Shown one piece after another: positions 1 through 13,029 of a DNA stretch of 64,000 nucleotides. A model generated the notes under the pieces. That model did not search any database and had not been told where the DNA came from. It worked only from the letters and a program-made list of their open reading frames with translations. Origin of the DNA: Hofstenia miamia (taxonomy: Eukaryota; Xenacoelomorpha; Acoela; Hofsteniidae). Position 1 is the first letter of the stretch. Each line of letters starts with the position of its first letter. Position numbers and translations under genes: made by a program. The stretch lies in assembly GCA_900660155.1 (NCBI GenBank), contig CABFPE010000125.1, positions 453,502 to 517,501 of the forward strand, given 5' to 3'.

Positions 1-20
1 TTTATTGAGTCTCAATTTCT

Positions 21-49
21 ATTGGCTGCCTGATTTTGGTGGTATAAAA
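21..49 (+). promoter_or_regulatory. Candidate TATA promoter
   Basis: An inverted CCAAT motif (ATTGG, 21-25) lies about 20 bases before a TATAAAA box (43-49). A start codon with an A-rich Kozak context follows 50 bases after the TATA box (99). The spacing fits a TATA promoter with a very short leader. In a sequence this AT-rich a TATA match alone is weak; the arrangement is the only support. Confidence 0.25.
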
Positions 50-98
50 AAATATTCTACATTTGAAATTTATTATTTGCTTTAATACAAAAACAAAA

Positions 99-215
99 AT
101 GTCTGGTGATGAAGGCTATAGATGGGATAATTTCTTCAAGATGCTAGATAACCTTGCAGAAAACCTGAATGGTAACAGAATTTCTCCCTACAATTTGCAA
201 ATAGTAGAGTGGTGA
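99..215 (+). other. Short ORF (38 aa), candidate first exon
   Basis: The ATG at 99 is preceded by AAACAAAA, a good animal start context, and opens a 38-residue frame beginning MSGDEGYRWDNFFKMLDNLA and ending at TGA 213-215. It is acidic and aromatic-rich and matches no family I know. A possible splice donor (GGTAAC) lies inside at about 173, so it could instead be the first exon of a spliced gene. The window edge prevents looking further upstream. It may equally be a chance ORF. Confidence 0.2.
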
Positions 216-304
216 ATCATTAAAGATTCAATTGAGTTAGAGTCAAAGTATGGTTGAGCAATTAAGCTGAAACTTGATTGTAATGAGTATTTCTATCTTA
301 CCTG

Positions 305-833
305 GTGATATTTGTGTCAAATCAACAACAGGGATATACCTCTACTGGTTGGTTGTGGGGTAATAATACGCATATGCTATCTATTTTATTTAAATTCAAA
401 TCTCTGCAAACATCTCTCCTTTTCCTTAATGACTATATTAAATTAAATGAGCGATCGCAAAAATTTCTGTGTTTAGATAAAAATTATAATGGCTTTCATC
501 ACATATCAATTAAATTGTGGAATAATTTAGATTATGAAACGCGAATAGAAAAAAACTATAAAAAATTTAGAAAAAAATTAAAGCAGTCTCTTCTAATAAA
601 ACAGTATACATTAGGGGACGGTAATACACTTCATGCATTCGAAACATACATCCAACATTGAGCACCCACACAAACATTCACACAAACATTGATTATATTA
701 TTATATATTGTACATAATAATTTGTAGTAATTTATTGCTTATATTTTATTTTTCTTTTGTCATGTGTTAGTTTGTAGAATTTTGTATACATTAAGCAATA
801 AATTTGCTTTGACTCTAATAATAAAAATAATAG
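305..833 (+). mobile_element. LINE 3' end: RT C-terminus plus 3' UTR
   Basis: The frame 305-661 ends in a pattern typical of the C-terminus of CR1/jockey-group LINE reverse transcriptases: ISIKLWNNLDYETR followed by FRKKLKQSLL. This corresponds to the usual 'WNSLP...FKKKLK' block. A 170-base AT-rich untranslated tail follows, with AATAAA-like sequence near 800, ending in an (AAT)n-like microsatellite at about 818-833, a usual LINE 3' end. Only the last roughly 100 codons are present, so the copy is 5'-truncated. Clade cannot be fixed from this part. Confidence 0.6.
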
Positions 834-1868
834 GAAAAATTGTTTTCGTCAATTTGCAAAAAGAATCAGTTTTTTAGTAAAAAATATTTTAAATGACTGC
901 ACAATTGCCAAATATGAAAATACTAGATTTTTGTTTTTCTATTTTATTTCAATATTTCTAGATTTATCGTTAGCATAAATAATTCATAAAATTTATCATC
1001 CTAACATATGCGTTTTTTGGTTTTTGGCCTCGATAATAAAGAAAGAATACTGACTTTTGCAATTCAAGTAGCTTAATGTAAGCACTGCAAGAGTGTCTTG
1101 GCAAGAGTACCAGGAGAACCACTTAGTAGAGAATGCAATATTCAGTACAGCCAAACTTTCCAAAAAGGCAATGCATCATACAAGCTACTCTAATGAAATC
1201 AATTTGGTTATTTACAACAAGTAGAAGTCAATATTGTGTGACTTCTAAGGCGCGAAGAGTTTTATCCCCTTATTCTATTGATTAAGTCATTCTTGTCGAC
1301 CCATCTCATTGCTTTATAAGTTAATCATTTGTGACGAAGCCCTCCACGTTCTTTTATGATGCTTATAAATACATCTCAATCCTCTTATCAGCCCAATTAG
1401 CCCAAATATCTTTTTCTGTTGGAATTAGCTTCTTTGTTTCAACATTGTCAAAAAATACTCGCATTTGTATCAACTCTAAAACTTTTTGAATAGATTGTCT
1501 ATAACCTATTTTTCACAAAATTCACTTTAATTCTATATAGACTGCCATGGGTCATATGGCTGACTTATATGCATTTTTTTAGCCTTAGTAATTTGCTTTT
1601 ATGCTGTTTTACGCTTGTCATAGAATTATCTATATCTACATTTTGACAATTTTCATACATTTTTTAATAAGTTTGATGAGACGGTGTTGTCCTTTCAAAA
1701 AATGCTCATGCATACCACCAACAGCTTTTTAGATGACGTCATGGTGTATCAAGGTCTTCTTGGCTTTCACACTTTCAGAATGCACAAACTTTTTAAACAC
1801 AAAAAGAAATCTACAAGTACAAATTAATAAATAAACGCACAATAACAAAATTCGATATAAACGATTGG
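834..1868. other. No recognisable feature
   Basis: AT-rich sequence read on both strands. No domain, TIR or structured repeat was recognised. Confidence 0.5.
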
Positions 1869-1876
1869 ATGATTCC

Positions 1877-2084
1877 CAGTGGCGTACGCAGGGGGAGGGG
1901 ATGGTGGAATGTCCCTCCCCCCGTCAGGTTTCCAAATTTTATTTTGACTGGATAAATAAAAAAATTTTCGTAAAAAATTGAAAAATTTTTTTAGGCTCTA
2001 TTTTCTTAATATTTTCAAGAAATTTTGCCCCGCATTGGGTAAGGACGATGATCCCCCCGTCAGAAAATCCTACGTACGCCCCTG
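1877..2084. mobile_element. hAT-type MITE, 208 bp, with 8-bp TSD
   Basis: The left end reads CAGTGGCGTACGCAGG and the right end, reverse complemented, CAGGGGCGTACGTAGG: 14 of 16 bases match. Both sides carry the same 8-base target duplication ATGATTCC (1869-1876 and 2085-2092). CAG-starting TIRs with 8-bp duplications are the hallmark of the hAT superfamily. The interior is short, AT-rich with C/G runs, and has no coding capacity, so this is a non-autonomous derivative. It lies inside an older LINE fragment and supplies the last few codons of an apparent minus-strand frame there. Confidence 0.88.
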
Positions 2085-2092
2085 ATGATTCC

Positions 2093-2700
2093 GAATCGGA
2101 CAGCTTTCTTCTGGATTCTGTGAATGTAGTCCAACGTTATCTTGTTCTCTCCTGCGTACGCTTCAAGTCCATAATTTATAAAGTTGACAATAATACTAGA
2201 ATACAACAGTTCCAGCTCAGCAGTTGAGTATCCCAAACGTTTAAGCTTTAGGAGCAAGTAAATGTGCTGGTTAATCTTTTTTGTTAAATTCAGCACATGA
2301 CTTTGAAAACTAAGGTGACTGGATATTGTAATTCCAAGTATTTTCATTTCATTTACTAATAAGAAATTCTGAGTATTTTGGGTTGGTACGTGACAATTTC
2401 TTTAAAGAAGGATTATAAGCTCTTTTGATTTAGTAGCATTTATGAGGAAATTGTGACCTCTGTACCATTTTGATATAAGCATCGAAATTTCGCATGCATC
2501 ATCTTCTCCATTTTTCTGTGAGACATATGTTCTGGAATCTTCAAGTCATTTGTTGTAATATTAAAATATACATGACCTTGGCAGTGCCTTGTGGACCTGC
2601 AATATTTGTGGATCGTCATTGTGATGCCTTTCTATTAACAATTACCCTGTTGCTGACTGCTTGTCAAGAAGTCTATTGATGAGATATATGCTGAAGTGTG
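2093..2700 (-). mobile_element. LINE reverse transcriptase fragment (thumb region)
   Basis: On the minus strand 2093-2347 encodes the RT thumb block KILGITISSHLSFQSHV, then ...LKRLGYSTAELELLYSSII and ...IHRIQKKAVRFGI. This matches the 'K.LGI.....L.W..H...' to 'RIQKKAVR' stretch of CR1/jockey LINEs. Upstream (2348-2700) decayed pieces of the preceding palm continue in shifting frames, including NIAGPQGTA, which resembles the 'GVPQGT' motif. The copy is interrupted by the hAT MITE at 1877 and carries several frameshifts; no full ORF remains. Confidence 0.65.
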
Positions 2701-5399
2701 TTATTTGAATACAATTCTAATTACATACCCGGCTTACAAATGAAATACCTCAAGGGATATTTCGTATTCACTCTTTACTGTTTCATCAATTGTTTGCTTG
2801 AAATTAAAATTGGCAAAAAGTTTGTCATTTCTATTTGTTCATATTTTCTAAAAAATTGTTTCAATAATATCACCTTTTAATAAATCATTGACTTGTTTAT
2901 GCTTAAGTTGAGACAATTCCATTTGCCTATATTTATTTGTAAATCTTATTTTTAACTAAATTTGTATTAAAAATAGGTCGTCACTCTTAGATCTATATTA
3001 GACAAAATAAATTGAAGGCATACTGAAATTTTTTGGTACAAAGTACCAGGAGTGCTTTACTACATTTAGATTTGGAGGAGGGGCTCAATAAGATATGACT
3101 ATAGAAGTTATTTCATAACTGTCAAAAAATTAATGCCACTGGTATGCTATATAGTTGACAATGGTTGATGACAAGATGGTGATGTTAGTGATGAGTAGGT
3201 GTCCGCGGTAAAAGGTCATGTGTGTCGGTACCTAGAGAAGCCTTTCACTTACCTTTTTGTACCTGTAAATATTTTTCCTTATTCACCCGAATCCAATTTA
3301 CATCAAAGAATGCATTAATTACTCTAAGCTATAATACAATTAACAAAAATTGCAAAATATTAAAAATCGGTTGTATTTGCCAGTAAGTTTCCCTAGCAAC
3401 AAAATTGAATCTGTTGTCTTAGTCTACTTTTCTGGGAAGTGGTGCAACGTTCTGAAATCTGTGGTCCCCGTTTCTTCACTTAACGGTTCTATGTCATTTT
3501 GGGTATTTCTGTAACCTCACAGTCTTTAATTACGTTGCTGAATGCAGGGAAATTGCTGTAAATCAACAAAAACATGACTTTTTGTGTCAACCTTAGCGCC
3601 TAATAATGGTATATAGCAGCCATGTTTAGCAGCTTTATTTACAATATTAACAGCATTCAATGATTATCGCCATACGGGGTAACTTCATAACCCCAAGTTA
3701 TTTGCTCTAACAAATATTAAGAATACTGTATAACGTCAAATCATTTTATATCATATATTGCATACATGTAACTCCTTTCAAATTTTTAATTTTCCTTGTA
3801 AATAGTTGAGAAAGTTGGTGATTAAGCTCTTTCAATCATTATTCAAGATTCAAGTATTGAAAATATTTTGATGAATTTAGTTCACCTGGATTAGGAATTT
3901 TGAACTGTAATATTCAGCATGAAATATGTTTCGATGTTCACAGTGATGTTCATTCAATTTTTTACCTGTGACCTAACCTGGCCTGTTTAACAATGATCCG
4001 TTCCCAAAACCAATTAAAGAAGACTACTAGTATAATATGCGCAAAAATGCTTTAGCATAAGAGCATCAATGAAAACAAGACAAAATCAAAAAAAATTATA
4101 AGTATAATTAGAATCTATTAGTCTTTAAGGACTTTAAGGATTGAAGAGTTTGACTTCTTAAGTTGTTCCTAAAATCTGTTAGTGTTCTTCCTCCCAATTA
4201 TGAATGACCCGCAAACCGATTTGTCTAGGAGGCCGAGCAACCCCACCCATCGAAATTTTTTACTTGACTGTCGGACGAGTTGACCCATAATCACCCTGAA
4301 TGATATACAGAAATATTAATTGCAGTATTAGCTCATTACTGGGACATCTTGTAATGCTGAACGACAATTATGTCGCCGGTCTAGCTCAAATATATACATG
4401 TACCCTGTTTTGAAAAGAGGCATCATGAAAAGTATTTGGTTTTTTGATGTGTAATCTGGTTTTGCACTTAACCAATTACTATATATGTGAGAAGTTACAC
4501 TGATTTGTGCATAAAATTCAGAAATTACTTTTCCCAATGCGGTCACGTTAAAACCAAGCTAGTCTACTAGTCTATATCTAAATCAAGTTTATAACATTGC
4601 TATTGACATTTGGTTTACTCCATACCCTCTTATAAATTATTTTTTGACAAATTGTTGGCACTTTGCAAAAAACTCTATGCTGTATATATAAGAGAACGTG
4701 CAACGTTTGAGAAAAAGTAAATGTTCCCCATTTTTACCACAAACTTCATAGAAAAAAAGGAATATAACAAATGATAAGTCTTTATTATACTTGCTCTCAA
4801 ATATTTTACATAGCTCCTGCTATGATTTAACAATCATTTTAAAATAAGATAATAAAATTAAGATGCAGAACTATAAATTTGTTTGACTTAATAAATGCTC
4901 GTTTTGAGCTCGTTGTGTATTCAATGCAGTGCTTAAGCTCGGCTCGGCCTGTATCAAATACATGTGTGACTATATGCGCCAATAGTTGAGTGATTTTATG
5001 ACATTAAAGAAGACAAGGTCTCCACTTGAAAAAGAACGGAGATGATGCCATTTTTCCATGCAAATATTTATAAAATACTACATGAAATTGTTACAACTTT
5101 CAAATTTTGTTGTAAGCCGCATGCTATAAGTGAAAGAATTTATGTACATTGAACACAATTCTTTAAATTTATTTTATATTAAATATGGAATTTATAATTT
5201 GGGGTAACAAACTTACCAAACGACGATGCCCATATTTTAAAATTTGAAGGATTAAAGTCCAGTTGTATTGAAATATTTAGTAGCAGATTTTAGTCTCATG
5301 GAATTGAATAGTACCGCAGATACACTGTTGGTTTACCAAATTTCTATTATTATTAAGAGACTTTTATTTAGACAAAAATTTATCTTACAAATATATTAG
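2701..5399. other. No recognisable feature
   Basis: AT-rich sequence with only short chance frames. A somewhat GC-richer patch near 4190-4290 gives no recognisable product on either strand. Confidence 0.5.
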
Positions 5400-6240
5400 A
5401 CCGCATTAATAGAAGTTTAATCCTTGTTTTGAGCGACATGTATTACAAGGGCATGTGTGCAAGGATGTATAATTTGCTCTAAAAACGCCTAAAAAGTGTT
5501 TTAAATTGCGATTTATATCTTTTGGTGCACTAAGAAGATTAATAGAGGTTTTCAAATGAATGAAGTTTGCTAGTGTAACCAGTCGATGGAAAAAATATTG
5601 AAATGTCTTCAATTTTCTACACATTTTTCTTTCAAAGATAATGTGATTTGAACTTCCCTATTTTGAACGACGCACAGTCTTAAAGTATACAAAGTTATAG
5701 ATTTTAAAATCAAATTTATTGTTTAAGAGCTTATTAAAAAGAATAAGATCAAAAAGTTGAAGTTTGAAAGAGATAGGCAAAATAATTAATAGAATTAAAC
5801 TAGACTTGTAATTTTCTTATTTTATCATCCAATGAGAACATCTTTTTTGAAATTCTTCTAAACTATTTACATCACTTTTATTTGCTTACCAACTTGGAGA
5901 AGCATAAAGAAGAGCTAGTAAAATCAATGAATTATAGAGATTCTTTTATATTTTGAAGTTAGTATTGAATGGTATAGTTCATATGATAGAAATAAAAGAC
6001 TTGTTACATGATTTCAATTTTTTTGATATATGTTCCCTCCACAAAACATTTTTTGATATGGTAATGCCAAGATCTTTAACAAAAGATGAAGAAACTAATC
6101 TTACATTATTACTTAGCTGAATAGTAGTTTCCGATCCAACAACAGGCGGAATTGCCTGAACATTTAGAAAAAATGGTAAAAATAGCTTATGCACGTTGCT
6201 AGATTTCTTTTACAACATAGATTGTCTTATGACGCAATTC
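5400..6240 (-). mobile_element. LINE reverse transcriptase C-terminal half, decayed
   Basis: At 5979-6194 the minus strand encodes FVKDLGITISKNVLWREHIS and KLKSCNKSF, the thumb block of CR1/jockey-group RTs. Going down, 5800-5960 gives pieces such as LYASPSW and LEEFQKRC, the 'LYGS..W...L..LEK.QK+' block. At 5406-5624 comes the C-terminal domain (FFHRLVTLANFI then NLKHFLGVF) ending in a Cys-rich run (TCPCNTCRSKQ) like that seen at the C-terminus of some LINEs. The order is collinear over about 800 bases, broken by several frameshifts and stops. Confidence 0.65.
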
Positions 6241-9200
6241 AATTTACAAAATTGAAGATACATGTTTTCTTCTTTGATATAGATTTACGCAAAATACACG
6301 AAAATATAAATATAAACTTCAGTAAAATGGTTTTCTATAGCTAGTGTAATTATTTGTAAGGCTGCAATTATTTCAAATATTTTTTCGATTTACCAAATTC
6401 TAGCATAAGAAACTTGAAGCTAAAAGTTAACATAAATTATTTAAATGAGCTTCAGAAGAGTGCAATCCATTGTTTAAGTATGGAAAACTGTTGCTCTAAC
6501 ACAAAGTTTACACTTAGGAATCTACAATAAAATTTTTTACTTTGATTACAATTTATTCAATGATGTCAAACGCATCTGTATTTATCTAGAGTCTTTTAAA
6601 GTCCATCGTCTTGCATTTTTTATTAGACAATAGTTCTGTTCACTTGTGAATTTAAATTGTGAAAAATATTATTCTTTGAAGGCTTTGTATTTGCCAAATA
6701 CCGGCTAACTGGATTTTGAAATTCAAAATTTAAAATTTACATATTTTCAAAATTTAATTGTTTATTAATATTATTTTATTGTTTCATTAAAAAACATTAA
6801 TAATGCTACACAAATGGGCAGTCATACAGCACACATTTTTGCAAAACGAAATTATTAATGAATGCCATCAACTTTTAACAATAAAACATATTACGTTGAG
6901 AGGAATAATTTAAGCTTGTGAGTAATTTTTGCTGTTGAAAACTGCTGCAGATCGACCTAAATAATTAGCAAGCAATTAATTTTGCAATGAAATAAAATAC
7001 ATATTTTTATGGTAATTTTCAGTCAATTTCTGCCATTTGAAGGCAAAAATCCCAGGCTAATTATTTTCAATTGAAAATTTATTATACATCATTTTGCTCT
7101 ACTCTACAGGTTCTCAAATTTGCTTGCTATAATCTGATATAAAATTTGCCTAGCCGGTGTTGAATGAATTCTTCAAAATTTATTTCTCAATGCAAAAAAC
7201 TGTTATTTAGTTTGATGCAAAGGAATGTCTGTTCTTATGAATATGGTTATTTATTGAAAAATGAAATGAAGCCTTCATTTTTGTGCTAGTATAAGCTTTC
7301 CTATCAATTCTTTACTTCTCCATCAATCTACTGGTGTGATTAGTTTTAAGAATAAAACCCAAAATATTTTTTAAATATACTTCTGCATTTTTTGCCAGAG
7401 GGATGCTTGTTGACATCATAAATGTTATGTTTAGCTTGTGTAGCTAAGCTGCTTTTTTATATTCATAGAACATACTATGTCTGAGTCTGAGGTGATCTTC
7501 ATTTTTAAAAATGCCCCGCGCAAATGTAACTTATTTAAAGTTTAAGCTAAGAAATAATTCTGCTTATAAGCTGATGTAGTAATGAAATAAAAGAGTTGAA
7601 GATAAAATTTTAGTGTCTCAAAACTGCACACTTGAATGTATTGTTAAAATACAAGATAAGAACAGCAAAAGTTGAAGATGATGAAACAATAAAAATTGAA
7701 ATGAAGCCTGTGTAATATTTTTAGTAAAGTTTCTAAAATATAAGAATCATAAAGTAGATATAAGTATATAATGTGTCTTGTCAATTTAAACTTTTTCCAC
7801 AGAATTTTATTTCATCAAATGCATTTCTATTATGTGTAAAATTTAGCACTCTCATATATAACGAAGCTTCCATCATTCCAAGTTAGTTTTTAACAATTTT
7901 CTTTGAACTTGCTACATTATAAATGTATGATTAAATCAACTCATTTTCCCTCAACAGTTTAAATGATAACATCAACCCTTTTGTAGAAAAGACAATCTTG
8001 AAAATTATGAAAATTATAGACCAAAATTGTTTGAAAGTTTACTGGCATCTGGATAACCATAGTAATCATTTTATAGATTCCGCAAAGGTACATCCTCTAA
8101 TGACTTCTTATGATGTAGTACTGAAAAATTCAATAATTGCTTGTATACCTTTTCTATTACTCGATAGATCATTGACTTTCATTGCCCGCAATTACACTGT
8201 TATAATCAAAGCATAATTTTTTCAACTGATAGAAATTAATACACCCTAATCGAACTGTGAAATATTTTGTTCGTAATGTTTAGTATATGATATTAAGGCT
8301 TTTCGGAGTTGCTATGGGTATTATTGAAATCCTTAAAATTTTCATAGAAATTTGAAAGCGATATTCAAGGACTTATAAGCTTAGTAAGTACTAAAAAAAT
8401 TGAAATCTCTGTTCTAAGCAAAAAAATATTTAAACAATTATCCACTCCCATCTGAAATTTTAAAAATTTATCATGTTGGAATTTACATATTTTTCTAGTT
8501 GCTATATCCACACAAAGAATTTAGATATTGAATAGTTAGAATTTTTGATTAATTAAAGTAATATTCTCTCGAAAAATTGGGAAATTCACTTTCTACAATA
8601 AACTTCATAAAAATAAAATTAATATTTTCTAAGTTAGAATTAAATTCTTTTCACGCCATCTTGCGTTCATTAGGTAGTGTAGACAGATTTTTTCGATAGT
8701 TAACTGACTAATACATTAACATTCGCTTGACATATTTTACATTGATTTATATTTTTGAAGCCTAAGCTTGTCATATTCAACTTAATTTTTTTCTAATCAA
8801 TAATATTTCAAAAACCATTTTGGTAAGAAATACGTGGCTTCTACAAGACTGAAGCAGGTACTTTCAAATCTGTACCCCTACGAATATTAAAGAAAAAATT
8901 AAATTTATGATGAAAATTAACGTAATAACCACTTATTGACATGTCAAAAAACTACTTCTTAGAAAGTATTTGATTAAACGATTGAAAGGAAATTGCATAA
9001 AGTTTGATTTAAAAAATCGAAGGCTCAATTCATTTAATATGCTTCATAAACTGTGGATTTTTTAAATGCACTTTTAATAATATCTTGTTATGCAAATTTC
9101 AATGTTCACAATGTTTCTTTTGTTTCTTTTTCATAGTTTTTTTTATTGTAGTTTCACTTATTGTATTGGAATCATTTTCAAAAAAATCTTGTTTTGAAAT

Positions 9201-12200
9201 TTGCACTAATGTTTATCCCGAAACTTGAAATGTCCACCGAATTGGTTTGTTAACTATTTCACTTTAGACACTTCAGCTTTTAATTTTAGTCACTTTAAGG
9301 AACTTATTAAAATTTCTTTGCTCCCATATTTTTATTAATGTCAAAATTTATAATAATACATACAGGGGCCAGCAAACCAGAGATGGTTTTGTCTCAGAGA
9401 GCAGCAAAATGACCATTTAGCTGATGTTGTAATATATTCAATAAATTTCCAATAATTTTCTAAATCTACAATGCAGTAATTAATATGTCTATCTCTTTCT
9501 ACAAATTTTACTATGAAAATAATGAATTTTAGTCACTACAAGGCCGATTTACAATATTTATATTTTCGAGCTACTGATTTGTTTTATTCTTCTAAACGAA
9601 ACATCAGTATTTATAAATACTAATTAGTTTTAAAGAACTTTTTTAGTACGTCTAAATAATATTATATAACTTTTTTCTAAACAGCTCTCGGTTCGGAAAG
9701 TGTACATTTAAATTTTTCAAAACCTTTTACATTGTCTCCCATTGCGCACACCATTGCTATGTTTTATTAAGTGACAATCTTTGTATTATTTTTTATTTGA
9801 CATACCAAATTTTGTCTTCAACTTCTTTTAGGTTATCAAATATCATTTTGATATGCCACTAAAAATCGGTAAATATTAATTCAGCGGGCTGTTGCTTTCA
9901 GCAAACGATCTTTTAGAAAGCTCATAATTATCAAGAACTGCTTGCGAACAATAATTTGCCATGACTGATTAGAAGGAGGTATGTTTTTATTTTGTGAAAA
10001 TAATGCAAAAAATGTTGGAAATGGATATTGCAATAACACAATGGTTTGAAGCAGGAGAATTTGGCTTATTATTAATTTGTATTTGAAGTTTTCAATTCAT
10101 TTTATTTTGCTTTGCTTATATTATTGGGAATGCAATCAAAAGTCGACTAAGTCTTTATTAAAGTGCATAGACGTTTAACAGAAACAGTTTTGCCATTGAA
10201 ATAGGGTAGGGGCGAACTAAAGAGGCTTAATATTAAAAGATTCATTTTAATAGAATAGTGTGTTGACGCTGAAATGACTTTGTAAACAATATACAATTCA
10301 ATCTTTAGATTTTGCCAGCATTATAATTAAGGTATAGACACGTTTATAATTAGGACAGAAAAAAAGCAAAGGCAAAAAATTTTTGTGAAAAACGCACTAT
10401 TTTGTAAAATCCGAAACTGGTAAAAATGCCCTGAAATTGATTGCCTTCCACAGCAATTTGTCGTAGTGTTTGTCTGACTGAATTTTCCCACTTTTGCTGA
10501 TCAAGTCATAAATTTCAATTTTTAATTCCTTTTATTACACAAATAACCTACTGTACAAGTTCTTGCGTTACCTTACTTTTTCTAGAGTAAACCTACTTTA
10601 TGTAAAACTATAGAGCACAATAATTTCAATTTCAAATTTTATAAATTGGTTGTCATAGTTTTTTAAGTAGGCCTAGTGCCCTACATTCATATATATATAT
10701 ATCTTTTCGGTTGTTTTTGCATATAATGTTATTTAGCCTTTTAATGGGCTATCAAGATTGTACTATATACAAGTTGTAGGTTTAGAGAAGTAAGCAGAGA
10801 CGATCTAGTTGCAACTCTTACAGGGGCAGCAATTATATTTTCTCGCTGGGCCTCTAATTACATAAGCCTAGTACATGTAACAGACTTGGTAAGGAATTCA
10901 TCTTTTTCATGTGCAGTAAATAAGCTCACAATCTTTTGACTTTATTTTCCCTTTCGAATATGGAAATTTTTATATAATTTGTCAGAATATTGTAACTTCT
11001 ACAGATAATATAAAAATGGCTATAGAAAATTTGAGAAGTTTAAATGGAAGACCTGCAAGGATTATTTAATAAAGACAAAAAATATTTGTGTTGAAATATG
11101 TTCTAAACTATCGAATATCAGGAAATGTCTAAGTTAAGTTATTATAATCATAAATTTGATATAAAATTTTGAATTTCATTTAATATTTATGCTGATGCTT
11201 ATTACTTAAACTCACAAACATTTATGTTAGGCCCCTACAAGTTGACTATTTTAGGCTCTAGTCGAGTTGGAACCATAACTCGCGAGTTAGCGCCGAGTTA
11301 TAATTATATTTAGCATTACTTTTCGCGTTAGGCAAAGCTATCATATATAAATGCATGACAGAAATACATGTAAAACATGTTAAATTAAATGAGAGATACC
11401 AAACCTGATGGTTTATAATTTGAGATAAATAGTGAAAGTTCAATTGATTCTTCCACCTTACACTCAAAATGGACGAAAATTAGATGATATTCAAGCTAAT
11501 ATCTAGTTGTTTTCGAGTATTCGAAATGTCGACTAGAGATTTGAATTTCGAATACTCCCAGGGCCCTAGTTAATGGCCTATTGCTATTAGTTATTACTGC
11601 ATGAGATAAATTTGCTAAAAAATTTTCTTTCTATCCAAATAGAAACGAACACATGTATAGCAGAATTTGCGTTTTTTGTTAATGAAATTGCATTTGATAG
11701 ATTGAGGAAAGATTCTGTAAATTTGTAATGAATTTAATGTGAATAATTAATTTACAATAAGCTTAATTATGCTGATGATCTTGTATCCGACATTTCTTGG
11801 TATTAGTTTTTTGATAGATGATTCGACATATACATCAGCTAATCTAATATATAAAATATTTATATTGATTCGATTTTCAAATTTAAGATATTGGTAAGCA
11901 GATCTGTACTACACAACGTTGAAATTATTCATGATCACCTTTGTTAATTTGTTTGCAACTAAAAACTCTTCATCTATTAGAAATGTCAAGTTTTGTCTTT
12001 CAAAGTAAGTCATGTCTCTTACTCTAATACTGTTTTCACTATTAAGTCATAAAATAGTTACAATTGGAATTGTTTGTTCATGTACGGTAGTAGTTATAAA
12101 TCAACCGGAAACATATTTCTTGATTTTCAACCTTTCACAATAAGCCCCCTCCCACATTATAATCACTTCACTTTAAACAAATTAGGTATTATAGAATTGC

Positions 12201-13029
12201 AGATCACTGCAGCAGGCAAAAATTTTTCAAAGCTATTTGTACCAAATGACAGCTGATTGGTATGTATACTAAGAAATAAAAAAATTTATGTTCATTAATA
12301 AGCAGACCAAAGTGCTGCTAAATTTCCATCAATAACCAAAAGAACATTGTCTTCCTAAAAACTTTAATCAATGTTGAAAATGATACTTTCTCTGAATTAA
12401 TTAAGCTTATCTGAGTTTTTTATTTCACAGTGTATATAATTATTAGCAACACCAAGAAGAAATGTTTATAATCTGCATAGGTTGACTTTTCTATTTCAAT
12501 TTTGGAATTTTACTTTAAATTTTTCTTGATTTTACTACTACTAACTTTAATCAAATACATTTTTTCTTAGTGCTTCTTGAAATGAATATTAAAATAGGTA
12601 TTATACGCAGTTGAAAACCTTACATAAAGTAATGTTCTGTAATAAAATCACAAATTTTACACTGGAATTTCATTAGGATACTTGTAGTTGGGAAAAAATG
12701 AAGATTTTCCTTGCAGAGTTTATTAGCAAAACCAAGTTTATGCAAGAAATGCATGACAATTTGCTAATTAATTTTCTGTTCCAGTTTTGCTTCTTCCTCA
12801 AAATATTTTAAACTTTCATCGTAATTATTGATATCATTGACATTCTGCTTAATTTTAAATCGTAATTGATTTTGTAGAGGTTTTTATGCACACACAATAT
12901 ACTCATTTCTATTTCCTGAAATTCCATTAATAAATAATGCCAGATATATTTATATTTCCTTTGGAGTAAATGGAAGCACCAACGACCAACATTGGATAAC
13001 ATAAGTGATTAAATAAAAACGCTGCTTTT
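6241..13029. other. Long unrecognised AT-rich tract
   Basis: Nearly 6.8 kb with no coding region, TIR pair or RNA gene that I can support. Frames are short (about 70 codons or fewer) and match no family. Small items are a TA-dinucleotide run at about 10690-10702 and the inverted repeat at 11515-11557. It could hold introns or regulatory DNA of an unseen gene. Confidence 0.5.
11515..11557. repeat. Perfect 12-bp inverted repeat, 19-nt loop
   Basis: GAGTATTCGAAA (11515-11526) is matched exactly by its complement TTTCGAATACTC (11546-11557). TTCGAATA-type inverted repeats are common inside the ends of hAT-like elements, and CAGGGCCCTAG follows directly (11559 on). A weakly similar TAGGCCCCTA occurs near 11228, so this may be the right end of a decayed element of about 340 bp. 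That reading is inference. Confidence 0.45.

Noticed and set aside
2494-2880. Two plus-strand 60-residue frames as small genes
   Set aside because: Antisense to or flanking a LINE fragment, with no domain, start context or composition signal.
5406-5624. Small Cys-containing protein gene (72 codons)
   Set aside because: It is collinear with upstream LINE RT pieces at 5640-6200 and matches the C-terminal region of such LINEs.
7998-8216. 72-codon plus-strand ORF
   Set aside because: AT-rich, no recognisable motif, length expected by chance in this composition.
12808-13002. 64-codon minus-strand ORF next to a LINE
   Set aside because: No match to the LINE C-terminus beside it and no other support.
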